Source: Rhizoclosmatium globosum (taxonomy: Eukaryota > Chytridiomycota > Chytridiomycetes > Chytridiales > Chytriomycetaceae). From it: DNA of 64,000 nucleotides. Both the position numbers and the translations under genes were made by a program. The DNA lies in the NCBI GenBank assembly GCA_002104985.1, contig MCGO01000027.1:186001-250000 (forward strand), in the 5' to 3' direction. This document shows, piece after piece, positions 1 to 11,940 of this stretch (position 1 is its first letter; each line of letters opens with the position of its first letter). The notes beneath the pieces were generated by a model, which saw only the letters and a list, made by a program, of their open reading frames with translations, was not told where the DNA came from and did no database searches.

Positions 1-509
1 CGTACTCGGCAGACCCAAAGAGAGAATGATTTCTCAGCCATTTTGAGTGGAACTTGAACTGGCGACGCAAAGAACGTTGATGTTGAGCTTTCTCCCAAAC
101 GAGTAGAAAGAAGGGAAGAGGGCAGGAGATGTTCAAGGTAACCAGATTCCAGATTGACAGTGTCAGGGTAACCTATTGTGGTGGAAGGGACAAATGTTAG
201 AATGAACAAGTTGCCAATGGATGCATTGAATACATACCTGAGTGTCAACAATGGGAAGGCAGTGTGCAAGAAGAAAGCCTCCGACGGTAGTGGGAGACCA
301 GTGGTGAGAATTCGTGATTACGTCGACTTGAACCACAGTCATCAAGCAGTGGCAAATAAAGCCGGAAATATCGTGTAAAACATGGGATGCTTTGTGAATA
401 GTATTGTCAGTGGTTGCGTGTTGCAGAAAGGGAACATACCTCCGACGACGACAACGTTGAATAGGAAGGAAAGAGCTGCGATGGCAGAGAAAGTGGACAC
501 GTTGAACAT
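1..509 (-). CDS. 5' exons of a second copy of the giant Fanzor-type gene (cut by the left edge)
   Basis: Exons 440-509, 238-389 and 1-172 match exons 1, 2 and the start of exon 3 of the giant gene at 11941-24292 almost base for base, at a constant offset of 23783. The start codon (507-509) and the splice sites between the exons are intact. The encoded N-terminus is hydrophobic and would hold several membrane segments. The open frame reaches base 1, so the remainder lies outside the window and whether this copy is complete cannot be judged. Differences from the other copy are scattered substitutions plus a short indel in the upstream region. It is transcribed leftwards, the same orientation as the complete copy. 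Confidence 0.7.
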
Positions 510-1030
510 CTATTTAACATGATTAGCGTCAATGATATCATGATGATGAAGGAATAGGAGAGGAGAGCAAGGATTAGGTAACCTCTGTGGAGATTTCCAT
601 CCTCCTTTCACAGACAATCAAACACGAGAGTCATAGAGACATCCACGAGAAGAAGCAATAGTGTAGTTGATGGTATGGAAAATGAAATAAAAGGAAGCGG
701 GGAAGGAGGAAAGGTTATCGGGTTGTTGAGTGGGGTAAGTGGTCTGGGCCCTTGAAGGACCAGATCATCAAGGAAGTGTCTGCGGAATGATCGCAGATAG
801 TACAAAGCTTATAGAGCACTCATAATGAAAGTGGACCACTATACACACCTCACAGATTGGGAAGGAAGGGATGAAGGGGATAAGGGATCAACTCACTTGC
901 TTCAGAAATTTTGAGGGTTTATTGAAAAATATTATATAATTGGGCGACGTTCTTTGGAAACATGTATCCTATCCCCGCTTTTTCAAAAACGCCCTTTCTC
1001 ATTATATTACTCTAGACTATTGGGGTAGGA
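510..1030 (-). promoter_or_regulatory. Upstream region of the left giant-gene copy
   Basis: About 520 bp between the start codon of the left copy and the oxygenase fragment. I see no convincing protein-coding exon here. It is preserved almost unchanged in the second copy (24293-24799), so the promoter travelled with the gene. Its right edge is the common boundary of both copies. No specific promoter element can be assigned with confidence. Confidence 0.5.
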
Positions 1031-1398
1031 TATACAATCCAGATTGGTCGCCTTCTGGCAAAACAGCTGGATTCGTGATGGCACGTGTAAGCCCCGTCAA
1101 GAGAGAGTGATCAAGGTGCAAGCCGCACCAAGAATCCAAGCGCGACGACTCTCTGGACACAGGAAAGTAATACAACAAACGCCCCTTGTGGCAATTCAAT
1201 GGCGACTTGAGTGCCTCCTGGAGCGACGACAGGTTTTCGTGTTTGGTAGCCAAGAACTGATCGAGTCGCTCAGCAAGCAACACACCGGTCTCAGTAATCG
1301 TCTTTCCGCATTCAACAAACGCTTGTTCCAGGGACTGGCCGTTGAGAATATCAGGAGATGGCCATACGTTCTTGAATCCGTAGGATGGGTTCTTTACG
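1031..1398 (-). pseudogene. 2OG-Fe(II) oxygenase fragment (central part)
   Basis: On the minus strand this stretch encodes the middle of a 2-oxoglutarate/Fe(II) oxygenase of the isopenicillin-N-synthase-like fold. A helix containing ERLDQF is followed by GRLLYYFP, then WCGLHLDHSLLTGL, which contains the family HxD iron-binding motif, and ends at GLYI. The N-terminal third is missing: the frame is joined at about 1398 to non-homologous DNA next to malate synthase. After GLYI the sequence runs into the duplicated segment and stops at 1017. The second iron ligand and the 2OG-binding Arg are absent, so no active enzyme can be made. The first half matches 24822-25047. Confidence 0.8.
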
Positions 1399-1455
1399 AT
1401 ATTTCATCTTTGATTGCGAAAATAGAACGAAATAATAGTTGAAAATTAAATCAAA

Positions 1456-3754
1456 TCAGAGCTTGGCTCCTGGTGCCTTCAGAGTAAGAATGGAATCGTA
1501 GCAAAGAGTCTATGAACAGAACGTTAGAATTCATTAAGAACTCGTTATTAGGAAACTTACGGTCAAGAAGTCTGAGTAGTCTCCACCCTTGATGGTGCTG
1601 GCCAAGAACTTTTTGGCCAATGGGTACTTGGTCTCAGCAAAGCCCTTCTCACCCAAACGGGCTTGAATGGCAGCAACTTCGCCGTCCAACAACTGGTCAA
1701 TATATTCAGGGGTGATGACCTTTCCACTGGTAGTTGTGGCACGGTGACGAACCCATTGCCAGAGTTGAGAACGGGAAATCTCAGCGGTGGCAGCATCTTC
1801 CATCAAGTTGTGGATTGGAACACATCCGAGACCACGGAGCCAGGATTCCATATAGACCAAGGCAATTTCAATGTTGGTCTTGATTCCCTGCTCAGAAATC
1901 TTGACAACCATTCCCTTCAAGCTCAAGAGGTCAGCACCAGTAACGTGAACGTCTTCGCGGCGGACAAAGAGCTGGTTTGGCTGTGGCATGTGTTGGTTGA
2001 ATACCTCCAACGCAATCTTGACCAAGTCTGGGTGGGCAACCCTAAAAACAACTGTGTGAGACCCTTTCCAAATTTAAATTAGAGTGCTTACCAAGTTCCA
2101 TCGTGCCCAGCCTGAACTTCACGAAGCTTGTCAGCACGGACCTTAGCCATGGCGGTTTCGTTGGCCTTAGCGTTACCCTTGATTGGAATTTGGGCAGCCA
2201 TTCCACCCATAGCGTGAACACCTCTCTTGTGACATGTCTTGATGAGAAGTCTCACGTAAGCATCCATGAATGGAGAAGTCATGGTAACATCTCCACGCTC
2301 TGGAAGGACAAACTTGGCGTTGTTTCTGAATCTCTTGATGAAAGAGAAGATGTAGTCCCAACGACCACAGTTGAGTCCAGAAGAGTGCTCGCGCAATTCG
2401 TAAATAATCTCCTCCATCTCGTAAGCGGCAAGGATAGTCTCAATCAAGATAGTTCCGCGGATAGTTCCTCGTGGGAGGCCAATAGAATCTTGAGCCAAGT
2501 TGAAGACATCATTCCACAATCTATGTTACTCTGTTAGGTGGCATTTCGAATGTTTGTAATGTTTCAGAACAAACCTGGCTTCCAAGTGGCTTTCCATCTT
2601 TGGCAAGTAGAAGTATGGTCCAGCACCAATTCTGATCGACTCACGGGCGTTGTGGAAGAAGTAAACGGCAAAGTCGAAGATGGAAGCAGACACTGGCTCT
2701 CCATCAACAAGGAAGTGCTTTTCCTCCATGTGCCAACCACGAGGTCTGAATGAAACGTCAGTTAGAATACACATCCGAGAAACATACCTGACGATCAAAG
2801 TCGCGACCTTTCCAGAGTTAAGCTTGTAGAACTTTCCGTTTGGAGCAACGTAGTCAATGCGACGGTGAATGGCATCACGCAAGTTGGCCTGTCCACTAAT
2901 AAGGAGATTAAATTTTAGAGCCTCACGTTGTTTCAACTACACCCCCCATGTGCGTGGGGAATCTTAAGAACTCAAGACACACACCTCAAGCAGTTTTCCC
3001 AAGTTGGAGCGTTAGAATCTTCAAAATCAGCCATGAAGGTGGAGGCACCAGAGTTAAGGGCGTTAATAACCATCTTTCTGTCAACTGGACCAGTGATTTC
3101 GACTCTACGGTCCATCAAACCAGGTGCAGGCACGGCAGCCTACATTATATAGTGTCAGAGCGCGAAACCAAGAGATAGGGATGATAAAAACACGTACACG
3201 CCAGGTAGGATCATCGCGAATCCACTTAGTCTCTGGCAAAAAGTCTGGAAGCTGGCCAGCGTCAAATTGCTTTTGACGCTCGTTTCTGGCAGCCAAAAGA
3301 GTCTTGCGCTGCTTGTTGAAAGCTCTAGAAGGGTGTTCCTGGTTCAGCTTGCAAATCACGCAACTCCCCCGATGACCCAGCATCAATCGCGCAAGGGAAG
3401 GGACACTGACCTGTGCAAGTGAGCAACAAACTGCTGAACTGGTGGGCTGAGAATGTCGGCGTATTGAGGAGGGACAGCTCCAAGGATTTGAACTGCAACA
3501 CGTGTTGGTCAGTGAAACGGAATAGGGCTATTGGCGCAACGGAGCTGAAGTATGTAGCTGATCCTTATTCAACAGTTTCTCTATCCTTCCAAAAGACTCG
3601 CGAAAGAGAACGGGTGATCTCGGTATCATCCAGAAGTGAACCAAGCATTCCTTTCCACATCACCCACACCCTGCAAGAGCTCCAAGAACTCATCACACTT
3701 GTCCATATGCATGCATTGCACATGTAGGGATGTCTTACCTCCGCGTGCAGCCAT
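1456..3754 (-). CDS. Malate synthase, peroxisomal
   Basis: Condenses glyoxylate with acetyl-CoA to malate in the glyoxylate cycle. Exons read 3739-3754, about 3407-3492, about 3198-3343, 2985-3139, 2788-2895, 2575-2745, 2092-2520, 1561-2041 and 1456-1509. Typical stretches include [70 protein letters not shown] and [16 protein letters not shown]. The protein ends in the tripeptide AKL, a type-1 peroxisomal targeting signal. The first exon is only 16 nt and is followed by a 246-nt intron. The splice between exons 2 and 3 is the least certain: the best frame needs a GTGTCC donor. Family assignment is secure. Confidence 0.95.
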
Positions 3755-4020
3755 TTTTATGTTTTCGGGTGAGGTTTTTTGGAGTTGGGAGAATCTTTGG
3801 CGGGTGGCGAAGGAACAAGAGCCATGTGCCCACCCGACCCCTTCCGACCACATGGACGTTTGTTGCTCCGTGATTCACACCAAAACATTACAAACTCTCT
3901 TTTCTGTCTGTCTAACTAAATGGTCTTTACTTTGAAACCCAATCATGCACAACCACAAAAACAATACCCGCCGCAACAAAAAAAAGAAAAAAACAAACAC
4001 AAACAAAACACATAGCAACA

Positions 4021-5689
4021 TCAAAGAGCCAAGAATCCAGTCTTGCGTCGGAAATATTCGTCAATTCGCAGTTTCGCGTATCCCGCATAGTCAAAGTCCA
4101 GATCAGAGATTTCAGCTTGCACCAAAGCCCAGATTCCCCAGTACAAATGAGCAGCCAAAGCATATTTGTTGACTTCCGCATAGAGTTTTGTGATTTCGTC
4201 TTCAGTAACTTCTTGGTCTGGGTGCGCTGATCCGAGATATTCCCGAAGCCATTTTCGTTGGAATTCTTGGTTTGGATACAGGTCCCATTCACAATCAAAT
4301 CCAGCGTGTTCGCAAAAGTGGTTTCCGATATCGAATCCTCGTGGGTTATATGATCCGTATTCGTAGTCAATGACTGATTGTGGGTGTTAAGTTTTTCGCG
4401 CCACCAAACATTCTGTTTGACTCACAGTCTACACGATCTTTCTCCGCATTGAAAATAATGTTTCCGGTCAAAAGATCGCAGTGGCTAAAAACAATTGGAG
4501 CATTCACTTTCTCCAATTCAACTTGCAGTCCAGTCAGCTATCCAAAAATTTAGAACACGTTTTTTGATTGATGTGACGCCCCACCTCTTTCTTTAGTCTA
4601 TCAACAGTAATAAATGATCGGAAGCTAGCGTCTACGGCGGGGTTGCTGAATTGTTTGGGAACTGTTGTTTCCGTAATTGTTAGTTGACCAGTTTCCATTC
4701 AACGGAAAAGGATACATACTGGCGTCAACCCATTGGTGAAGAGTATTGAAGAGTTTTGGTTTAGTTGACATAATGTCCGAGGCGTCCACCTTGTGCCAGT
4801 TGGCCAAGTGTCGGGCCACAAGTGTCGACTTGTGTGGATGGCTCATATCTAAAGTGAACCGTGGTAAGAATTGAGATATCAATGTAAATGGAATCGAAAA
4901 TGCACAGAGCAAGGCTACTATGGATGCAGAAGGATGTGAAACGTGGATGTTTTACCTTCTACTGAGAACGGAATACCATCTACACAAAAGAATACACGTC
5001 AGGGCAATGTACAAAAGAGAATGCATTGAAATACAATACTCACCAACATATCCATAAATGAGTCCATTCGTGAATCGTCCGTGCACTTTTGGACTCAACC
5101 CGTTCCGAGAGAGAACCATCATATTCTATGCAACGTAAAGGCAAGTCAGCCGATCGGATCACAGAAGCATTCAAGAACTCACGTTCATTTCCTGGTTACG
5201 ATCAATGATTGCATCCGTTCCCTTTCCATAAGTGCGAATCAAGACAGTTTCGCCCTTGTAAGTGCATTTGACCACTAAACCCAAACGATAGTCAGTATCA
5301 AGACCTCCCCAAAAATCCGAATTAGAGAATACGAATGTGCTGATAGTTACATTTGCTGTGGCAAGGGAGGGGGGGTCATGTCAGTAATTGCTCGGAAGGG
5401 AAAGTCATTGAACTCACTTTGTGATCCCATGTGTCTGTTGAACAAGTTTCGCCTCTGACATGTCCCAGTGAGGGAACGCCCATTGGATAGCGACCGCTGA
5501 ACCCTCCTGTTGTGGATGCAAGAAGGGGGGGAGAACAGGTTGCATTTGTAAGTCAACCACAGAATGCGCCACCGAATCATGCCTCCGCGACAGAGACGAA
5601 TGTAGGGCACTCACCAGCAAGTGCGCATGGTCCATGGTGAAGTCCAGGGTCTTCAGGTTTTCGGTTGCTGTCATCAATGCAGGAGACAT
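4021..5689 (-). CDS. Ethanolamine kinase
   Basis: Phosphorylates ethanolamine in the first step of the CDP-ethanolamine (Kennedy) pathway. Hallmarks are HGITNKLV near the N-terminus, NGLIYGYVDG, the catalytic loop FSHCDLLTGNIIFN (Brenner-type HxDxxxxN) and FIDYEYGSYNPRGFDIGNHF. Proposed exons: 5615-5689, 5418-5516, 5351-5355, 5183-5274, 5044-5125, 4956-4979, 4848-4720, 4631-4585, 4538-4426 and 4373-4021. Exon 3 would be only 5 nt and exon 6 only 24 nt. The 5-nt exon is required to give the conserved ITNKLV. The product resembles EKI1/ETNK rather than choline kinase, though the split within this family is subtle. Confidence 0.88.
5351..5355 (-). other. 5-nt micro-exon of the ethanolamine kinase gene
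   Basis: On the minus strand CCACAG precedes CAAAT and GTAACT follows. Joining exon 2 (ending ACAAA at 5418) to CAAAT and then to TGGTCAAATGC (from 5274) gives ITNKLVKC, the expected kinase motif. Direct joining of the flanking exons breaks this frame. Confidence 0.7.
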
Positions 5690-5822
5690 GGAAGATGGAG
5701 ATTGGGGGAAGAAAAAAGAATGGTGTTGGCCGATTTGTCTGATTTTGAAACGATCTGTTTCACACATTGTTTATTCAATATTACAAATGAATCAAGAAGA
5801 GAGGAGGCGTTTTGCTGTCAAA

Positions 5823-7544
5823 TCACTCGAGCCTCTGGGGAAGGTCTGAAACAGTGTCATTACATAACATAAAAACCAAATTACACATACAATAAGTAAT
5901 TGTCCCGCATCCATTCGCGTCTCCAATATTCTCTCCTCCATTCTCTCCGATATACACGTAAAACACGAGTCCATGGTTCTCAATGATACCTGCATTACAT
6001 GATATATCAGCCTCCAAACAGCAATTAGGGTGATAAGATGTGCCCAAAGATTGGGGATGACAATTTTCCGTGAAATGCCCCCCAAAATTGTCGGAAAATA
6101 CCTCAAAAGTGCATGTGCCCCCCTCCTCCCCCTAAGCCTTTATCACCCACCAATAGAGAGCAGAAACAGAAAGACAAAATAAGAAGGAATGGGAGATGAA
6201 TACGTACAGCAGATTGTGTTCATTGGATTCAACTGATGGCACGTACAAAACTTGATAAAGTCTCGGATATCTACACGCACTTGTGCAAACTCCTTAGGGT
6301 CACGGTTAAGAGACGGTTGCTGTGAGGGTTCCACTTGAGATGGATCTTTTGTTAAGGGTGTGATTTCAATTTGTAAGCATCGTATCAAAAAAGACAACAA
6401 CTTGAAAAGGAAGCATACCGATAGCAGGGTTATCTAAATCCTCGTAGAATGTTTCTAATTTCACCATATCGTTCTCAATGAGCATGACGAATTCCCCTAT
6501 TTGGATATGTCAGCAACATGTTTCACTTTCCGCTTTGACACATACCGGACATGTTTGCTTTGACAATCATATGCCCACCAACTAGTTTCATACGGTCGGC
6601 CATGCTTTTGAGGGCCACCACAGGTGGTAGAATAATATGAACCTGGTGAGACCAACAATCAGGAAGACACGGAATAGGAAAGAGAAGCATACATCAGGGT
6701 TAGGAACATTCGGTTCCTTTAATTCTTCCGTTTGTGCAGCCTGCAAGATTCGACACGGACAGTCTTGAATCAACTGAATTGGTTTCCCTGTTCGACCCTA
6801 TGTCCATGAACGTATGTCAGCAAATCCTTTCCATTCTTCCACGCGTAACCAGACCTTCGTGTTGATTGTAAAACATAGAACAGGCAGATTCATCTTCTTT
6901 GTGAGCCGCATTGTGACACTTGTGCAGTTCGTTGTGCATTTGAGAGTTCGTGTGAAGTGTTCGCCATTGACTTCAAGCCAGATTTCACCCTTATTCATTG
7001 ACTCGACGACATGCTCTTCAAAGATTGTATTCTGGGGTTGGAGCAAGAAATGTTTGGTATAAATATATATGCGTGTGGGATATGGGGAATGTACGTTTTC
7101 GAGTTTGGAAAAGGCTTGGAGACCAACACCATTGCTTTTGTGGACGAGGAATTGAATAAATTCGGGATGGAGACTGCCAATGTCGGTCAATAAAATGGAA
7201 AACAATTGTCAGGGGCGAGAGGGTGCTCCGTATTCACATGAAACATGAGAGTCGTTTGAGAACATATGAACTTGATGGATTGACTGAGATTTCAATGAAG
7301 TAAGAATTACCGAATGACGAATATTTTGTTTAGCTTCTCCATTGTGAGCGCCATTTCTGTGTTTGCAAGTGATGAATGAGCAAGAGCGGGCCAGGCAAGG
7401 CAAGGCAAGGGACAAGGATTGGCACAGCACTCAACTGTACAGTACGGAGCTATTGATGATCTAAATAAGCAAGTGAGTAAGTAAACACTGATGCAATAGA
7501 CGTAAAGAGGAAGAGAGGGAGACCACCTTTGCTCTGAAGCGCAT
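5823..7544 (-). CDS. HUS1: Checkpoint clamp subunit HUS1
   Basis: HUS1 is the PCNA-like subunit of the 9-1-1 DNA-damage checkpoint clamp. The candidate start gives MRFRAK, the usual HUS1 N-terminus. Later segments fit the family: EKLNKIFVIR, LHPEFIQFLV, MNKGEIWLEVNGEHFTRTLK, MRLTKKMNLPVLCFTI, PNVPNPDV followed by HIILPPV, VRVDIRDFIKFCTCHQLNP, and a C-terminus ENHGLVFYVYIGENGG ending in YYLPQRLE. Later exons read 6855-7035 (approx.), 6693-6797, 6546-6642, 6419-6496, 6208-6345, 5891-5989 and 5823-5845. The junctions of the first two exons are uncertain (weak GTCTAT donor). Its start lies 56 bp from the divergent INTS8 start. Confidence 0.85.
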
Positions 7545-7600
7545 TGGGTTGGTGGGTTTGTTTGGGGAAGTTTTGTTGTGCCAAAAGTCGGACACAAAAG

Positions 7601-10600
7601 ATGGATGTGACGACCAAGAGCCTCGAGATTACACTCGCACCGTCGATACTTGGACCGGAAGTAAGCAGCCACACTTATACACACTGATGCACACTGATGC
7701 ACGTGGGTTAAACAAAGAAGGAGGCTAACACTTGTGGCAGGTTGCGAAGCTGAGTGCCGAAGAGCGACTTGTGCTGATTGAGGCGTTTGCGCGACGGGCG
7801 ATGGCCGATGGACGCCTTCCACAAACCGAGAACGAACTTGGAAGTGGAAGCACGGGCGTTGCGAAGCTGACACCGCGACAGGCCCTGGCGCTGGATCTGC
7901 TCGCAGCAACGGCGGTCGCGGCCAATGTCGATGCAGACGCCCTCGATGCCGCGATTCCAAAAGACGCTGTGTTTGCTGCGACAGTTGCTCTTGTTTCATC
8001 GACTGTTTCGTCAACGGTTTCGGCGAGGGAGTCGTCAAAGGAGCCGTCAACCACCACCCGCCTCCTCGCCCTTCACGCTGCCCTCGTTGTGAAGCACCAC
8101 TCCGCCTTCTCTCGCTCCCGATGCGTCTCTGCCGCTGCTTCAATCGCAGCTGCCCTCGAATCGAACTCGAACTCGAACTTGTCCTCAAACTTGAACGACG
8201 ACGGCCCTCGACGCCGCGACCTTGCTTTGATGTTCTTTGAAACGCGCGACTTTGCGAAAGCCCTCATCCACTTCAACAAACTTAAACAGCTCAATTACGC
8301 TGTGCCAGAAAGGGATTTGCAGCGCCTTGAAACTATACACGCAATTTGTCGGAAACTGGCTGCCTCATCCTCAAATTCCACTGCCAGCGCTCCTTCAACT
8401 CCAAAACAACCCAATACGTCCGTGCCAAATACTCCTTCCTCTTCATTTGCCTCTCTTTCGTCTCCTCTTCTCTCTCTCGCTGCATTCAGAGCACGAAACG
8501 ACTATGGTCCTGCATTCATCACTCTCATTCTGAATGACTGGAAAGACCGTGTCATTCCCCTTCAGTTGCGCACAAAAGTCCTACCAGACTTTTTATACCT
8601 ATCGCATCCAGATTGTGCTCTCAAACTCTCGTTTCTCAATGCCCTATTTGAAGCTGTTGACTATGATCTTGCATCCACACTATCTCGAAAACAATCTGTA
8701 CAATCGAATTCATCAAACTTTTCATTATCCAATTCGAAATCTGTGTCTGACTCTCAGAATACATATACGGACGATGCTGTCTTTGGTAACGTTTTTGTTT
8801 TGGGGTTCATCCTCCGTTGTATCCGTGAGCGATATTATCTACACTGGAATTTCAATCAAATATTTGTGGAGGAACTATATTTTGTCAACATAATGTTGAG
8901 AACTTGGAAAACTTGATGATTGCAAGTGCTAGTGAGAATGAGTGTAGCAAAACCCCTTCAGCGAAGTTGACACTTAAAGTCCGTCACTAATCCCCCCAAC
9001 ACATCAACCGTTCAAGATCACTCGACTATTCCTTACTTGGTTTCCTTTCCATCCTTCTCTAACACTACCACCATTCAATAAAACTAACTCTCGAACACTA
9101 TCAACACCAAAAAATTCACAATTGACTCGAACCTATAGCTCGAATGCAAACTCATTTACCGCCGCAATTCTATGCTCTCTTGAAACAACCACCAACAGCA
9201 CTCTTTGAACGGATAAACTCCCTTCTCGCACTACTCTCGAAATTCACATCTATGCTGTTGCTGTCACATCATGTCGGTGCGAATGTACGGGGAATATGTG
9301 CAAGGTTTACAGCGCGTATGTTGGTGGAGGTTGGGAATGCAGAGGCGTTGCGAGGCATAACAAAGAGTATGAGTCTTTTTTATTACTTGATATTCGTTGG
9401 GTTTTTCAGGCCTTTAATATTTATTTTAATATTGTAGGTGACTTGTTGGGAGTTGTTGATTTTGATGCGGCTCAGAGGGTTGGATGGATGAGGAATGCGG
9501 AAGGGGTTGGGTTCTCAGTGCGTTCTTTCACGGCTCCTGTTTCCGCGCCATTTGTTCCGGTATGTATTGTTAATATGTTCTTTCTCTCTCTCTCGTGCTC
9601 ATACATTTCTTCTCATTCAAACAGATGGTTGTGTTGAAACGAAAATTAATGGTAAGAAACAATGCCATCTGTTTGTGTTTCTTTGAGGACCCTAATTTAA
9701 ACTTAGACTTCGCTTACATTGGGAGATTTGGCAGAAGTTGGAAAGGTACGTCAAGACGAAAATATCTGAAAGGTGGTAACTGAAACTTTGTGTTTTTCAG
9801 CATTATGAAGCAGTTTCCGTCCCAATTATTATTGCTGCTGCGCAACGATTCATTGAAAAGGTGTGTGCATATATGACTCTTCTTGCGTCTGAAACATTCT
9901 GGTTCAGAATCAATTCCAAGAAGCCCATGCATTTCTGAATGCGTGTCCAAGTCAATTAAACCAAGCTGGAATCCACGTCAAGATTCTCGTTCTCATGTGT
10001 GAAGAGCTGGACGACACAAAGGATACCATGATTGCCTTTGGAGAGATTTATAACATTCTAATGACGTTTTTGGTTTCGTGTCCTCAGGTACTTTTTCTAG
10101 TTATCCACAGCTTCACTCCTCTAACCATAAATTATGCATAGATCCCAGCTGACGCTCAAACTTGTGTATGTTTGATTGCTGACATTGTTGGATGGGCTCT
10201 CTAACATACCTGTCAATAATTTAGCGGCTAGCTCTTACTGTCGCATTAAAAAGAAGTAACGACGAATCATCAACGTTTCTGGAACAGTTTGTCGTGAAAG
10301 CTGAGGAATCCTTTCAGAATCAGCTCTATAACAGTTAAGACTCAAATCTTTGTTCTATTTATTTTTCTATATCTCTAACAGTTTGTTTATAACAGATAAA
10401 CCATTCGAGGCTATCAAACTTTTGGTGATTCTTGGTAAAGGTATGTGCGTTTGTTTGGGTGTTATCTGGCAGAATTTTTTTCTCCTCCGTTTTTTGGTGT
10501 CTCTTGTTGGTGGTTGCTAACCCAACGTTGCGCATTCAATAGTCTGTCGCCAGTTAGTACGAACTTATCGAGTTCTGATGAGTGGTTTAACAAGTCCTGG

Positions 10601-11918
10601 AGGTGTGTTTTATTGGTGTTTCATATTTTGGGGGGTATGTGATGACTCATCCACCAATCTGAAGAACTACATTCATTGGACTTGTTACATATGCTTCAAG
10701 AAGCACAAATTATGGAAGTTCGGAATTTGGCCAAAGAGTTGGTTGCTTGTTTGGCACCTGGAATGCAGGAAGCCAAGTTTGTGAAGGTGCGTTTCTCGTC
10801 TTTCAAACTGAAGGCCTGATTTATTCGAAAACGACTACAGGAAGTTCAGGCGCAACTGATTTCAATGTTGCGAGCTGCTAAAAATGAGGAGTTTATTTGG
10901 CTAGTTGGCGCGTTGGTTGGTGGATTCACAAGCGGTTTGCAACCTCCTGGAACAAGAGTATGTGAACAATTCTTGTAGAACGAAACGCTCAAACGGTTTT
11001 TTTGCTGGTTGTTTAGGTACAACTGAGGAACTTTGGACCGATTGCATATCTGGTCTGCCCCACCGAGATTGTTGCTGCAGAGGACGAGCCATGGTAAAAG
11101 TCACAACAACTCAATCTTGTATTCTGAAGCCTTAACACCGCTTGTATCAAGGAGTGGACGTATAGCATCCATCAACAAGAACCAAAACGACTTGACGCCG
11201 TTTCTAAAGATTGACGGCGGTTACCTTGTCAAGTTCCTTCTTTCTTTATACACGATTCCATCCGCGAATCCCTCACCTGCGTCCATTTTCTGTCTTGGCG
11301 ATCTTTCTTTCTCGATTGGAGACTATGCGAACGCGACAAAGCAGTATTTACACGGGCTTTCTATGCAGAGTGGGCATTTCACTGATATGGTTGCGATTTT
11401 GGATCCGTATTTGGGGAATAAGGGATGGAACCAGCGACTTGGTCAGTGTTTGCAGATTACGGGGAGGTTTTTGGGGGCGGCTGTTGTGATGCAGATGGTG
11501 AAGGATAGTGTTGATGGCGTTGTGATGGTTGATTTTCAGAGTGCTTGTGTTGCATTGGACGCTGTTGTTGAAGGACTTGTTGGGGATGATCCTGGAGAAG
11601 TTGAGGGTTTACTTGTATACTTGTATGGTAAGATTGAGTCTCCTTTTGTTGTTATTACTAATGCTTTACAACTCAGATATGACACTATTGGAGTATGTTA
11701 CCTGTGAGTTCTTTTCTTAAACTTTGATAAATCTAACGTATGTTATAACAGATTTGCTGAAGAGAAAGAGTAAAACAGAGTCGATGAAAGTGGCGGTTCG
11801 GTTGATTGGCCGCAGAGAATTGGGATATGGTGTTGATGATTTGGTAAAGCAGCAGTACGTTCTAAGGCTAAAGCAGCGGTTCTTAAAAGACCTCGCAGCA
11901 AAAGTTATCAACAAATAA
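7601..11918 (+). CDS. INTS8: Integrator complex subunit 8
   Basis: INTS8 helps hold PP2A on the Integrator complex, which attenuates RNA polymerase II transcription and processes snRNAs. The start at 7601 gives exon 1 (7601-7660), spliced to 7741 to read GPEVAKLSAEERLVLIEAF. Recognisable parts are the helical-repeat segment CLGDLSFSIGDYANATKQYL (about 11297-11356) and a C-terminus DMTLLEYVTYL ... RRELGYGVDDL ... RLKQRFLKDLAAK, which parallels the animal INTS8 C-terminus. Many short introns interrupt the middle (about 8790-10900) and I did not resolve all of them. An AATAAA overlaps the stop codon (11914-11919). INTS8 is present in animals and early-diverging fungi but missing from most yeasts and moulds. 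Called from motif resemblance, not alignment. Confidence 0.75.
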
Positions 11919-11930
11919 AGGGCTATATTG
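11904..11930 (+). repeat. 27-nt dispersed repeat, copy A, with AATAAA
   Basis: Bases 11904-11930 are identical to 29991-30017. This copy contains the last INTS8 codons, the stop and an AATAAA signal, and ends 11 bp before the giant gene's stop codon. Confidence 0.9.
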
Positions 11931-11940
11931 CTTACATCAG

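Larger units (their letters stand above)
1..1030. repeat. Segmental duplication, copy 1
   Basis: Near-identical to 23784-24799. It covers the 5' coding exons of the giant gene and about 520 bp of upstream DNA. Similarity ends at the shared GGGGTAGGA at 1022-1030. A small difference near 927-945 (a TATTATATAATT-like insertion) separates the copies. To its right lies a fragment of a 2OG-oxygenase gene. The left limit is unknown because the window begins inside the copy. Confidence 0.95.

Noticed and set aside
7307..8188. Long minus-strand frame opposite INTS8 exon 2
   Set aside because: It is antisense to an Ala/Ser-rich coding exon; only its last few codons correspond to a real HUS1 exon.
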